Positions 25,386 through 33,768 are shown, numbered from the stretch's first letter. The stretch: 34,199 bases of DNA from an uncultured Caulobacterales bacterium (GCA_903858685.1 CAIOJR010000154.1:1-34199); one strand, 5' to 3'. Notes: a model not told the origin generated them from the letters alone. Program-made: numbers and translations.

Positions 25386-26530
25386 GCATGGGTCTCCAGA
25401 TCTATATTGAACAGGTCGGCAATGACCCGCTCGGCAATGCCAAATCCCGTCGACGCGCCAGTGCCGCTGGTGACGATCACCAATCGCACGCCGGGCTCGG
25501 GCGTATCAATCAGATAGGTGCGATCATCCGCAACGGCATAGACGCCGGTCCAGCGCTCCACCACCTCTGGCGCGGCGCGCCCCATGGCGCGCTGATACTC
25601 GTCGAGGATGTCCGCCTCTGCCTGAGCTGGCGCGAACGGCGCAGGCAGATGACTGTAATGGTGACTGTCTCCCACAATCAGTCCGCCGTCCCCGCCCTGA
25701 GCCACGATCAGATGAACGCCATTGTCAAAATGGCTGGACTGTTCCTCGCGGAGCCGGGCCTCCAGCGCCCTGGCCTGCGGCAGGGCCGCATATCCGCGAT
25801 ACCGGGTCAGGCTGAGATCAGACATCACCGCTCCAGGCAGGCGGAAGCCGGGATCCGCCAATTTCAGCATCGACAGACGACATTTTTGCAAACCGAAACT
25901 GGCGATCCGATCAGGATAGAGAGTGACGAAATCATCGCCGGGGCACACCACGACCGCTCCGGCCTCCACCACTCCGCGCGACGTGTGAAGGCGTGGCGGG
26001 GTCGCATCAAAGGCCACCGTCTCATTAAGAAAGACGACACCCAGCGCCTCGCGCAGCCACGCGGTCAGAATCGGAATGACCGTGCGGGATTCGACCCGGA
26101 TCTCATGTGGACTATAGAGAACGCCCGCCAGGTCTGGTCCCCCAAGGCCGCCCGCCAGATTTCGGAAGGCGTCTGGCGCCAGCACTCGGCAGCCTGCGCC
26201 CATTTCCGTCGCCAGAAAGGCCTCGATCACCGCGACCGCCTCAGACGAGCGCGCGGTCACAAACAGTCCTTCATGCTCCACGGTCAGGCCGGCCTGAGCC
26301 GCGATCTCGACCCAGACGTCCCGTGTGCGGCGCGCCAGCGTCCAACTGTCGCCCCGCTCCTGTCCTGTCACCGTGATGAAGCCGAAATTGCGGATCGACG
26401 CGCCGTTGGCGCGGCTGTCCTTCTCGATGACGCAGACTCGCTTACCCGCACGCGCCGCCACAAAGGCGTGAGCAAGTCCGATCACGCCCCCGCCGATGAC
26501 AGCAAGATCGTAACAATTGGCTTTCGTCAT
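25382..26530 (-). CDS. Phosphonate-associated FAD-dependent oxidoreductase (TIGR03364 type)
   Basis: A 382-residue flavoprotein of the DAO family (glycine/sarcosine oxidase fold). The Rossmann motif is IGGGVIGLAHAF (G13, G15, G18), followed by the E of VIEKD for the ribose. The signature ASIRNFGFITVTGQERGDSW marks the clade linked to phosphonate operons (TIGR03364). The C-terminal FAD motif is TSGTGASTGFGIAERV. It probably oxidises the amine of 2-aminoethylphosphonate, its N-methyl form or the 1-hydroxy analogue, giving phosphonoacetaldehyde or a relative plus ammonia or methylamine and H2O2. The frame extends to 26578; ATG 26530 gives the family start. It is the first gene of the operon, with a palindrome 26-46 bases upstream. 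The substrate is not proven. Confidence 0.88.
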   Translation of the reverse strand: MTKANCYDLAVIGGGVIGLAHAFVAARAGKRVCVIEKDSRANGASIRNFGFITVTGQERGDSWTLARRTRDVWVEIAAQAGLTVEHEGLFVTARSSEAVAVIEAFLATEMGAGCRVLAPDAFRNLAGGLGGPDLAGVLYSPHEIRVESRTVIPILTAWLREALGVVFLNETVAFDATPPRLHTSRGVVEAGAVVVCPGDDFVTLYPDRIASFGLQKCRLSMLKLADPGFRLPGAVMSDLSLTRYRGYAALPQARALEARLREEQSSHFDNGVHLIVAQGGDGGLIVGDSHHYSHLPAPFAPAQAEADILDEYQRAMGRAAPEVVERWTGVYAVADDRTYLIDTPEPGVRLVIVTSGTGASTGFGIAERVIADLFNIDLETHA

Positions 26531-26555
26531 GCACCACCCGACCTGCACACTCTCA

Positions 26556-26576
26556 GTCTGGCACATTTGTGCAGAC
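26556..26576. promoter_or_regulatory. Palindrome upstream of the phosphonate operon
   Basis: GCACATTTGTGC (26561-26572) is a perfect 5-2-5 palindrome, and with a one-base bulge it extends to GTCTG...CAGAC (26556-26576). It lies 26-46 bases before the start codon of the first gene, a good place for an operator over the promoter or leader. No regulator gene is adjacent, and the site does not resemble a PHO box. Confidence 0.45.
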
Positions 26577-26715
26577 ACCCAACGGGCGAATTGCGGCCGA
26601 TGCGCATTGAGATGAATCTATAGGCGCCGTTTAAGACAGATCGGACTCGATCACTTAACAAATCGGTGACGATCACGCCGCCCGCGCGCCGGCCAAAACC
26701 TTCGCGCGGCTTCAT

Positions 26716-26898
26716 CTAAATATGACTGTCGCCTTGCGGCGCCAGCGCCGCCAGCACCTGATCGGGGTCCAGCCCCAGGGCCTCGACCTTTTCGCGCCAG
26801 CGCTCCAGCGCATCCCAGTAATAGTCGAATATGCAGGGACAACAGCCTCTGTTGCAGCATTCCTGTGGGTGCGGCTTGTATGGAGGCGAAGGGACCAT
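26716..26898 (-). CDS. Small Cys-rich oxidoreductase-like domain protein
   Basis: A 60-residue protein with the pattern PPYKPHPQECCNRGCCPCIF followed by DYYWDALERW, which fits the Oxidored-like family (PF09791): Pro-rich start, CC...GC..C cluster, then an amphipathic helix. The five cysteines (14, 15, 19, 20, 22) could hold a metal or Fe-S centre; the family's role is not established. Two overlapping frames in this stretch give no sensible protein. The ATG lies 12 bases after the stop of the TPR-glycosyltransferase gene, so it is probably read from that transcript. The ribosome site is weak. A 185-base gap follows before the phosphonate operon start. Confidence 0.75.
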   Translation of the reverse strand: MVPSPPYKPHPQECCNRGCCPCIFDYYWDALERWREKVEALGLDPDQVLAALAPQGDSHI

Positions 26899-26910
26899 GC
26901 TTCGCCGATA

Positions 26911-29211
26911 CTATTCTGCAGAGCAAAAATCCATGACGGCCCGACGCATTTCCCCCAGGGGCGGCGCCCAGTCATTGAAGTCTTTCTGCCGAAACAATCG
27001 GACGGATCGGTACCAGATGCTGTCCGACCGGTCATGAAGCCAGCGCCAGTCATTGGCCTTGGCGATCAGTATATAGACCGGCTTGCCCATGGCGCCGGCC
27101 AGATGACCGACCGCAGTGTCGCAAGTGACTACGAGATCGAGCCCGTCAATCAGCGCGGCGGTTTCGAGCATATCGCCTTGAGTGTAATCAAGCTCTGGCG
27201 CCAGAACCGCCGGATCCAGCACGCGCCCCCCGTTCGCCGGATCGTGTAGCTGTTCCAGTCCGGCGCCCTTCTGGAGACTGATCAGGGAAGCATCGACATC
27301 GCCCACGGCGTCCAGCAGCGCCTTGAGCGTCAGGCTGCGGCCGCGATCCACGCGCGTACCCAAAGAGCCCTGCCAGAACAGACCGATGCGCTTGCCTTCA
27401 GGCAGTCGGCGCCGCCATGCGGCCGCCCGGTCGGGATCGGCGCTGACATAGCCTTCGACCAGCGGCGGCGCGTCCGGGCCGTCGATGCGGGTGGAAAAGC
27501 GCATGGGAAGGCTGAAGAACGGCGCCTCGAAGTCCGGCGCCTCCCCCTCATCAGGGTTTTCGATCAGCTTGGCACCCAGATTTTCCATCAGTCGCGCCAG
27601 GGCGGGCCAAGAATGAACCCAGACCTCCGCGCCCCTTTCCAGCAAGAGCGGAATGTATCTGGCGCATTGCAACTGATCGCCCAGCCCTTGCTCGCGACGC
27701 AACAGCAGGGTGCGCCCCGTGAGGTCTTCCCCGTTCCATATCCGGCCACGCGGCGTCCAGAGGCGCAAGACATGGTCATACTCTCCCAACCGATCTTCAT
27801 AGGCCAGCCAGCCGCGCTCATAATCGCCCTGTTTGAGCCGGGAGAACGAGCTGACAAATCGGGCGTAACGCCATTGCGGCGCCAGCTTGAGCGTTTGTTC
27901 GAAATAGCGGTCCGCCAGATCAAACTGTCCGCGGCGATAGGCGATAATGCCCAGGCCGCAATGGGCCTCGTGACTGTCCGGCCACCGCGTCAGGATCTCT
28001 GTCAGGAAGGTTTCGGCCTTGACATAGTCCCCCGCATCATTGGCCAGCGCCGCTATGCCCAGCAGCGCCGTCCGCCCGCCCGGCGCCAGTTCAAGACTGC
28101 GCCGATAGAACTGTTCGGCCTTGTCGTCCTCAAGCAGCATCTGATGCACAATCGCTGTATCAGACAGAAGGTCGACATTGTCCGGCTCCATCGCCAGAGC
28201 CCGCTGCAGCAGCACAAGGGCGTTCTGCAGATGATTGAAATCCCGCAGAAAAATGGCGAAGTTCTTCAAGGCGACAATGGAGGTGGGCGCAAGTTCCACC
28301 GCCCGCGCAAAGGCGTTTCCCGCTTCCTCGATACGCGCTGCGGCCCTGAAGGCGACGCCCAGCCCGAGATAGAGATCGGCATTGCGAGGCTCGACCGCGC
28401 AGGCCGCCAAAAGGACGCGGATCGCCTCATCCGCATCGCCAGATTCGCGCGCGGCGTCCGCAAGGGCCAGTTTGGCGACGCTCCAATTGGGATTTAGCGA
28501 CAGCGAGCGGCGAAAGGCCTCAAGCGCCGCGCGATGCGATCCCAGAGCCCGTTCCGCCAGACCCAGATTGTAGAACAACTCCGCCGTCCACGCCCCTGTC
28601 GCGGCGGACTTCTCCACGGCGACCAGGAATCCGTCGCGAGCCTCAGCCGCCCTTCCGGAGTTCAACAACAGGATCGACAGAAGTTTGCGCGCTTCCAGGG
28701 CGTCGGGCGACGTCTCCAGAAACCGGGTCAGAACCGTGACAGCCTGGCTTGCCCGGCCAAGCCCCGTCAGCGCGCGGCCAAGATTGGTCGCCGCCAGTTC
28801 AGACCCGGGCGCCAAACATGAGAGCGTCTCCAGCACGCCCAGAGCTTCGGTCTGACGGCCCGCAGCCTCCAGCGCCCGGGCCAGATTGTGATAGGCGTTC
28901 TCCCAGTGCGCATCCAGTGCGATGGCGCGCCGGCCCGCATCTATGGCGCCCTCAATATCGCCAACGGTCAGAAGCGCGACCGACAGGTTGGACTGACTGT
29001 CCGCCGTCTCGCCCAGGCAGATGGAGCGCCGGATGGCCTTGACCGAGCCTTCGGCGTCGCCCCTCGTCATGCGCGCCAGACCCAGAAAATCATGGGCGGC
29101 GACGCTGTCGGGATGCCCGGCGGCGGCGGCCTCGGCGCAGGCCAGGGCCAGTTCAACATTGCCGGAAGCGAAGGCTCTGTTCGCCCTCTGGAGTTCAGCG
29201 TCGAGACTCAT
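26911..29211 (-). CDS. TPR-repeat protein with C-terminal glycosyltransferase (GT9-like) domain
   Basis: A 766-residue cytosolic protein. Residues 1-460 hold about 12 TPR helical repeats (for example AFRRSLSLNPNWSVAKLALA). A linker with YERGWLAYEDRL and RIWNGEDLTGRTLLLRREQG leads to a GT-B domain like the heptosyltransferase/FlbA-type proteins. The C-terminal part has RIGLFWQGSLGTRVDRGRS, then YTQGDMLETAALIDGLDLVV and CDTAVGHLAGAMGKPVYILI, the nucleotide-sugar site. Proteins of this shape often modify flagellin or surface polysaccharide, with the TPR part holding the acceptor; that is family knowledge, not shown here. The ATG at 29211 has weak ribosome-site support. It is followed by the small Cys-rich gene. 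Confidence 0.85.
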   Translation of the reverse strand: MSLDAELQRANRAFASGNVELALACAEAAAAGHPDSVAAHDFLGLARMTRGDAEGSVKAIRRSICLGETADSQSNLSVALLTVGDIEGAIDAGRRAIALDAHWENAYHNLARALEAAGRQTEALGVLETLSCLAPGSELAATNLGRALTGLGRASQAVTVLTRFLETSPDALEARKLLSILLLNSGRAAEARDGFLVAVEKSAATGAWTAELFYNLGLAERALGSHRAALEAFRRSLSLNPNWSVAKLALADAARESGDADEAIRVLLAACAVEPRNADLYLGLGVAFRAAARIEEAGNAFARAVELAPTSIVALKNFAIFLRDFNHLQNALVLLQRALAMEPDNVDLLSDTAIVHQMLLEDDKAEQFYRRSLELAPGGRTALLGIAALANDAGDYVKAETFLTEILTRWPDSHEAHCGLGIIAYRRGQFDLADRYFEQTLKLAPQWRYARFVSSFSRLKQGDYERGWLAYEDRLGEYDHVLRLWTPRGRIWNGEDLTGRTLLLRREQGLGDQLQCARYIPLLLERGAEVWVHSWPALARLMENLGAKLIENPDEGEAPDFEAPFFSLPMRFSTRIDGPDAPPLVEGYVSADPDRAAAWRRRLPEGKRIGLFWQGSLGTRVDRGRSLTLKALLDAVGDVDASLISLQKGAGLEQLHDPANGGRVLDPAVLAPELDYTQGDMLETAALIDGLDLVVTCDTAVGHLAGAMGKPVYILIAKANDWRWLHDRSDSIWYRSVRLFRQKDFNDWAPPLGEMRRAVMDFCSAE

Positions 29212-29319
29212 TTCACCCCTGTTGGAACCACAGAACAGGCGCTGAATTGGGCAAGCGCCTAGCGTGTGGTCAACAGGACAAATTCGCCCATAGAGCGCGC
29301 ATGTCTGACCGCCCTATCC

Positions 29320-30966
29320 CTATTTCACCACCGCCTCGCCCTCTGCCTCGCCCGTGGTGCAGCGGAAGCTGGCGGCGCTGTTTACATCTCCGCCCTGGTA
29401 TTTTGCGTAGGCCGGATAGGCGCAGAGCGGACGCGACACGCCGGGCAGGCTGGCGTTGCCCGAGGCGATGATGCTGTCCGGCGCCTTGGCGTCCTCCACC
29501 CAGGCCTGAATGGCGCCCAGCATGTCGAAGCTGTCAGTCGTCGCGCCGCCCGAGCAATGGTTCATGCCGGGCACTAGGAACAGGCGTGTCGCGTCCGCAG
29601 AGGCCGGATCGTCGCGCCGCACCGCCTCGAACCAGTTGACCGTGTCGGCCGCTGAAAACACGGGGTCCGCCACGCCGTGATACAGGATCAGCTTGCCGCC
29701 ATGTCCTGTGAAGCTGTTGATCTGCGTCGAGGTCGCATCATTGATCGCAGCCGTCTGGGCGGTCTGCTCAACCGCGCGGTCCAGATCAATCTCATAGGGA
29801 TTGCGACCCGGCTGGGCGGGGCTCATGAAATAATTGGCCAGCGAATCCGCGCCCAGACTCACATTCAGGGCGGGGATGCGGTCGGCGATCCCCAGCATCC
29901 ACAACCGCCAGCCCGCCTGCGACACGCCGCCGTCCCAGTAGAAGCGGCTATAGATGGCGCGCCCGGCGCCATCCTTGGCGCCAGCGAAGATGGCGTCCAG
30001 AACTTCAGCCTTTTGCGCCGTCAGACAGCCTTGGCTCTGTCCGGGCTTGCAGACCAGAGACCGGGCGGAAAAGCGGCAGGACTTGGGGTCGGAGACCAGT
30101 CCGTCGGCCAGACCATCCTGGCGGTCGCAGGCCTTGAGCACGCCACCGGACACCAGTTTAAGGTCTTCATCCGAAATGGCGCGGGCCAGATCTGGCTGGC
30201 CGTCGGCCCGCTTCGGAGAGATCTTCGCCAGTTCCCGCACGGCGAACGCTTCCTGGATTGCGGCGCGGGTCAGGCGATAGCCGGGCGCGCCCGCGACAAT
30301 GCCGTCGAACGCCAGCGGGTAACGCTGCGCCGCCATCAAGGCCTCGCGTCCGCCATTGGAGCAGCCGACGAAATAGGCGTGGTCGGGCGATTTTCGGAAA
30401 TAGGCGCGAATAATGGCCTTGGCGGTCATCGTGGTCTTGCCGACCGCCTGATAGGCGAAGTCCAACTTGGCCTGCTGATCGGAGGCGAAGCTCGCGTCCC
30501 GCCCCTCATGCCCCCCATCCATGGACGCCACGGCGAACCCGCGCGCGAGGGCCGACGGGCCCGAACTGCTCAGCCCCAGAGCCGGATTGACCGCGCCGTC
30601 CAGCCCGCCGCCGCCCTGGAAGAGAAAGCGGCCATTCCACGCGTCCGGCAGACGCACTTCGAATCCGACTCCAAAGGCGCGTCCGTCCCTGGCCGTGCGC
30701 GGCGCGATCACGCCCGTCACGACGCAAGCGGCGGGCAGGTCAAGCTGGGTCGCCGGGCCAAACATGTTGGAAAGCGATATTGGCCCCGCCGCCACATGCT
30801 CCGCCGAACGGATCACGAGTTCAGCCGACGCCAGCGACCTCAGCGACGAACATGCATCGGGTTGAACCGCGACAGGTGCAGCGGCTGCCGCAGGACCGGC
30901 GCCCGCGCCGGCCGTGGCGAGCGCTGATACGGCCAGCATAGCCGCGAGCAAAGCCTTGAACTTCAT
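29320..30966 (-). CDS. Secreted tannase/feruloyl esterase family hydrolase
   Basis: A 548-residue exported esterase. The signal peptide (about 1-30, MKFKALLAAMLAVSALATAG...AAAAA) is followed by the alpha/beta-hydrolase core. The CS-D-HC catalytic set of the family is visible: C202-S203 in VGCSNGGREAL, D434 in HGVADPVFSA, and H470-C471 in PGMNHCSGG. A calcium-loop-like CDRQDGLADGLVSDPKSC lies in the lid domain. Family members cleave ester bonds of gallate, ferulate or terephthalate-type aromatic acids in the periplasm or outside the cell. The frame runs back to 31020; ATG 30966 with an AGGAGAGGG site and the signal peptide decides the start. It lies downstream of an MFS gene on the same strand. 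Confidence 0.9.
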   Translation of the reverse strand: MKFKALLAAMLAVSALATAGAGAGPAAAAAPVAVQPDACSSLRSLASAELVIRSAEHVAAGPISLSNMFGPATQLDLPAACVVTGVIAPRTARDGRAFGVGFEVRLPDAWNGRFLFQGGGGLDGAVNPALGLSSSGPSALARGFAVASMDGGHEGRDASFASDQQAKLDFAYQAVGKTTMTAKAIIRAYFRKSPDHAYFVGCSNGGREALMAAQRYPLAFDGIVAGAPGYRLTRAAIQEAFAVRELAKISPKRADGQPDLARAISDEDLKLVSGGVLKACDRQDGLADGLVSDPKSCRFSARSLVCKPGQSQGCLTAQKAEVLDAIFAGAKDGAGRAIYSRFYWDGGVSQAGWRLWMLGIADRIPALNVSLGADSLANYFMSPAQPGRNPYEIDLDRAVEQTAQTAAINDATSTQINSFTGHGGKLILYHGVADPVFSAADTVNWFEAVRRDDPASADATRLFLVPGMNHCSGGATTDSFDMLGAIQAWVEDAKAPDSIIASGNASLPGVSRPLCAYPAYAKYQGGDVNSAASFRCTTGEAEGEAVVK

Positions 30967-31027
30967 GGTTGTCCCTCTCCTGGCGGATCGCAGCCTTCTT
31001 GAGTTTAGCGCGCGCGCCACCCCATTT

Positions 31028-31046
31028 ACGCTATATCACATAGCGT
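31028..31046. promoter_or_regulatory. Operator-like palindrome upstream of the esterase gene
   Basis: ACGCTATATCACATAGCGT has perfect 7-base arms (31028-31034 and 31040-31046) around 5 bases. It lies 62-80 bases upstream of the esterase start, between the MFS stop and the esterase. No T-run follows it on the minus strand, so a repressor or activator site is more likely than a terminator. Confidence 0.5.
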
Positions 31047-31063
31047 TTAACTGCAATCGGGAT

Positions 31064-32263
31064 TCAGACCGCCGGGATGCGTCGGCGCAGAGCAAACAGA
31101 AGCACGGCCAGCCCCAGGCAGACCCCGCCGCTGACCAGCGCGTCCGCTGCGAATGCGCCATTGGCGCCGCCCACAGCATAGGCCTGACCGTCCAGGATCT
31201 GCATATAGGTCAGAGGACCGGAACTGGCGGCCATGAGCAGACCAAATTGCGTCGCCGCCAGGGGATTGTCATCCCCGATGGTGCGCAGAATGATCAGGTT
31301 GGACACAGCAAAGGCCGCAGCCTGGAACACATTCTCTCCCATCAGGGCCAGCCCGAAAACGGCTGGCGTGCGCGGGGCCGCAATCAGGCCGAGGCTGAAC
31401 AGCGCCCCTAAGCCGCCGACCCACAGATAGAGCGGGCGCGGCGCCAAATAGGGGCTCAGCCTCGGGATCAACAGGCTGCCGCCGATTCCAGCCAGGGTGA
31501 CGCCTGCGCCGCCGATCAGCCCGACCATCTTCTCCGACGTGTGAAAGTCTCGCCCCAAGCCGCCGAGAATGTTGGTCAGGGCGAAGGATGTCGCGGGGGT
31601 GACGAACAAGAACAGCGTCCACAGCACAGAGGGACGCCGCAACAGGGCCCCCACATCGCGCGCGAAGTCCGCGAAGCTCTCCCGCGCCAGTCGCCCGTCG
31701 GCAGGCGGACAGTCGGTGAACCAGAACACAGGCGTCGCGCTCAGCAGCAGCAACCCCAAAAGCCCGGCGCCCAGCGCATAGGGCAGATCGCGCAGTAGCG
31801 GGATGGCCACCGTCGCCGCAACCCCGCCGCTGGCGATATTGGCCACGGCCAGCCACGCGCCCAGCTGCATCCTGTCGCCCATTTCCGTCAGATTGCCGAA
31901 CCACCCGCCGGCCGCCGCCGCCACCAGATAGGCCGCAAAGCTCGACACAAAGACCGCAACCGGCAAGACGGCGAGGTTTTTGACCAGCAACAGCGCCGTC
32001 ACGGTCGCGGCGGCGCTGATCAGGGACAGGCCGATCGCCCAGCTTCGCCGCGCAAACCGCCAGTCGAGCAAGGGCGCGAGAAGAAAGCTGAAAAATCCCG
32101 GCGCCAGGGCCAGCGATGTGATGGCCGCGATCCGCACCTCTGGCACATGATCCGCCGCCAAGAGTTGCGGCAAGGTGATCAGCATGATCGAGCCGTTCAC
32201 GCCCAATGGAAGAAACCCGAAACCCATCAACCAGATAGGCGGAAGCGAACGGTGAAGCGCCAT
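31064..32263 (-). CDS. MFS transporter (AmpG-like)
   Basis: A 399-residue inner-membrane protein with 12 hydrophobic segments. The N-half contains GFLPLGVNGSIMLITLPQLL and LAPLLDWRFARRSW, the latter close to the PxxDR/K motif A loop of AmpG- and acetyl-CoA-type MFS carriers. A cytosolic loop near residues 190-205 divides the halves. The cargo is unknown; the adjacent exported esterase suggests uptake of a released aromatic acid or sugar, but AmpG-like carriers also move muropeptides. A GGGGACC site precedes the ATG. It is the first gene of a minus-strand pair with the esterase, with an operator-like palindrome between them, and is divergent from the amidohydrolase gene across 149 bases. Confidence 0.85.
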   Translation of the reverse strand: MALHRSLPPIWLMGFGFLPLGVNGSIMLITLPQLLAADHVPEVRIAAITSLALAPGFFSFLLAPLLDWRFARRSWAIGLSLISAAATVTALLLVKNLAVLPVAVFVSSFAAYLVAAAAGGWFGNLTEMGDRMQLGAWLAVANIASGGVAATVAIPLLRDLPYALGAGLLGLLLLSATPVFWFTDCPPADGRLARESFADFARDVGALLRRPSVLWTLFLFVTPATSFALTNILGGLGRDFHTSEKMVGLIGGAGVTLAGIGGSLLIPRLSPYLAPRPLYLWVGGLGALFSLGLIAAPRTPAVFGLALMGENVFQAAAFAVSNLIILRTIGDDNPLAATQFGLLMAASSGPLTYMQILDGQAYAVGGANGAFAADALVSGGVCLGLAVLLFALRRRIPAV

Positions 32264-32363
32264 GGTCCCCAGACATCAAAGCAGCCAGGCGCAGCCGCGC
32301 CGGATGACACTAAGACTGGCCTCTTGCCTCACCCTAACCAACGGGCCAAGCTGTTCATAGAAC

Positions 32364-32381
32364 CACGACGGTCGGGTCGTG
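32364..32381. repeat. Short inverted repeat upstream of the amidohydrolase gene
   Basis: CACGAC (32364-32369) and GTCGTG (32376-32381) flank a 6-base loop in the divergent gap, followed on the plus strand by an A-run, so it is not a terminator. It may be an operator; support is slight. Confidence 0.25.
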
Positions 32382-32412
32382 AAAAAATCAGCGTCAAAGA
32401 GAGACGTCGTCC

Positions 32413-33723
32413 ATGAAATTCTCAAGAAACCTTCTGCTGAGCGCGGTTGCAACCGCTGCATTGCTGACTGTAGCCGGCGGCGCCAGCGCCAGAGACTATC
32501 TGATCCATGCCGGTCATCTGATCGACGGCGTGACCAAGACTGAACAGGCCAAGGTGTCGGTCCTGGTGCATAATGACCGGATCGTATCGGTCCAGACAGG
32601 CTTTGTCGACGCCCCCAAAGGCGCCGAACTGGTCGACCTGTCGGACTCCACGCTGCTGCCCGGCTTCATCGACTGTCATGACCACATCACCCAAAGCTTT
32701 CACCCGGGCGATCCGATCCGCAACACCCTGACCCGAACCGATTTTGACGACGAGCTGGATGGGGTGAACAATCTGAAGGCCGAACTGATGGCCGGCTTCA
32801 CCAGCATTCGCGATGTGGGCGGCTCGACGCCTGTTGTGGTCGCGCTGAAAAGGGGCGTCGCCAAGGGCGTCATACCCGGCCCGCGGCTGTGGGTGGCGGG
32901 CGCGCCGATCAGCCCCACGGGCGGGCATGGCGACCCCGCCAACGGACTTGATCCTGAACTGGCGCATCCCGGCTGGAACGACACGATTGTCGATAGCCCG
33001 GAGGCCGCGCGCCGCATTGTGCGCACGCTGAAGCGACAGGGCGCGGACCTCATCAAGATCCTGCCCTCGGGCGGGGTCATGTCCATCGGCGACGACCCCA
33101 AGCTGCAACTGATGGCTGATGACGAGATCAAGGCCGTGATAGACACCGCCCACGCGCTGGGCATGAAGGTCGCCGCCCATGCGCATGGCGAGATCGCCAT
33201 CAACCACGCGATCGAGCTGGGCGTGGATTCCATCGAGCATGGCTCCTATGCCGACGACGCCTCCTACAAGCTGTTCAAGCAGCATGGAACCTATCTCGTG
33301 CCGACCATGCTGGTGGGCGCGCGGGTCTATATTCACGCCAAGGAGCATCCGGAGGATCTGAACCCGTCGACCGCAGAAAAGGCGCTGGTGATCGGCCCGC
33401 TGCTGAAGCGCAATCTGCATGACGCCTATGCGGCCGGCGTGAAGATCGCCTTTGGCACGGACACCTTTGGCATGAGCGCCCATGGTGAAAACGGTCAGGA
33501 GTTCGCCATCATGGTGGACGCCGGCATGCCCGCAATGGAGGCGATCTGGGCGGCCACCCATAACGCCGCCGACCTGCTGGGCTCTTCCGAGGTCGGCGCG
33601 GTCGCGGCGGGCAAATATGCCGACATGGTGGCGGTCAGGGCGGACCCGCTGAGCGATATCAAGAGCCTCGAGCACCCATCCTTCATCATGAAGGGCGGGG
33701 TGATCTACAAGTCGGGCCAGTAG
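32413..33723 (+). CDS. Secreted metal-dependent amidohydrolase
   Basis: A 436-residue amidohydrolase-superfamily enzyme with a signal peptide (about 1-26, MKFSRNLLLSAVATAALLTV, cleaved near ASA). The binuclear metal site is complete: H89 and H91 in FIDCHDH, likely carboxylated K215 in DLIKILPSGG, H256/H258 in AAHAHGE, H276 in SIEHGS and D350 in FGTDTFG. The C-terminal beta part is typical (AAGKYADMVAVRADPL). The layout matches the imidazolonepropionase-like group that includes Caulobacter Xaa-Arg/Lys carboxypeptidases and other exported peptidases, so removal of C-terminal residues from dipeptides is likely but not certain. The ATG has a GAGAGACG site. A partial MFS gene converges 20 bases downstream. 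Confidence 0.9.
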   Translation: MKFSRNLLLSAVATAALLTVAGGASARDYLIHAGHLIDGVTKTEQAKVSVLVHNDRIVSVQTGFVDAPKGAELVDLSDSTLLPGFIDCHDHITQSFHPGDPIRNTLTRTDFDDELDGVNNLKAELMAGFTSIRDVGGSTPVVVALKRGVAKGVIPGPRLWVAGAPISPTGGHGDPANGLDPELAHPGWNDTIVDSPEAARRIVRTLKRQGADLIKILPSGGVMSIGDDPKLQLMADDEIKAVIDTAHALGMKVAAHAHGEIAINHAIELGVDSIEHGSYADDASYKLFKQHGTYLVPTMLVGARVYIHAKEHPEDLNPSTAEKALVIGPLLKRNLHDAYAAGVKIAFGTDTFGMSAHGENGQEFAIMVDAGMPAMEAIWAATHNAADLLGSSEVGAVAAGKYADMVAVRADPLSDIKSLEHPSFIMKGGVIYKSGQ

Positions 33724-33732
33724 ACCTCAGCC

Positions 33733-33768
33733 GGACGGGGAGATCAGCTTGCCAGAGCCTCCCCGTCC
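33733..33768. terminator. Possible terminator hairpin after the amidohydrolase gene
   Basis: A perfect 10-bp stem, GGACGGGGAG (33733-33742) with CTCCCCGTCC (33759-33768), with a 16-base loop, starts 10 bases after the amidohydrolase stop. It overlaps the last codons of the convergent MFS gene and has no T-run. Its placement fits a plus-strand terminator; the support is moderate. Confidence 0.4.

Noticed and set aside
25388-26623. A 411-codon plus-strand open frame opposite the FAD oxidoreductase gene
   Set aside because: It is an antisense frame in GC-rich DNA. The protein is rich in His, Arg and Gln without any motif, while the minus strand encodes a clear flavoprotein.
26630-26658. Two TTAA sites that might form a CtrA box upstream of the phosphonate operon
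   Set aside because: CtrA boxes need a 7-base spacer (TTAA-N7-TTAA); these are about 20 bases apart.
26712-27053. Two longer minus-strand frames over the small Cys-rich gene (also 26651-26926)
   Set aside because: They overlap the end of the TPR-glycosyltransferase gene and lack any motif, whereas the 60-codon frame has a recognisable Cys-cluster pattern.
29677-30927. A 416-codon plus-strand frame opposite the esterase gene
   Set aside because: It is the antisense of a gene with an intact CS-D-HC site and signal peptide; the translated text has no family features.
32422-33675. A 417-codon minus-strand frame opposite the amidohydrolase
   Set aside because: The plus strand has the full metal site and a signal peptide; the antisense text shows no domain.
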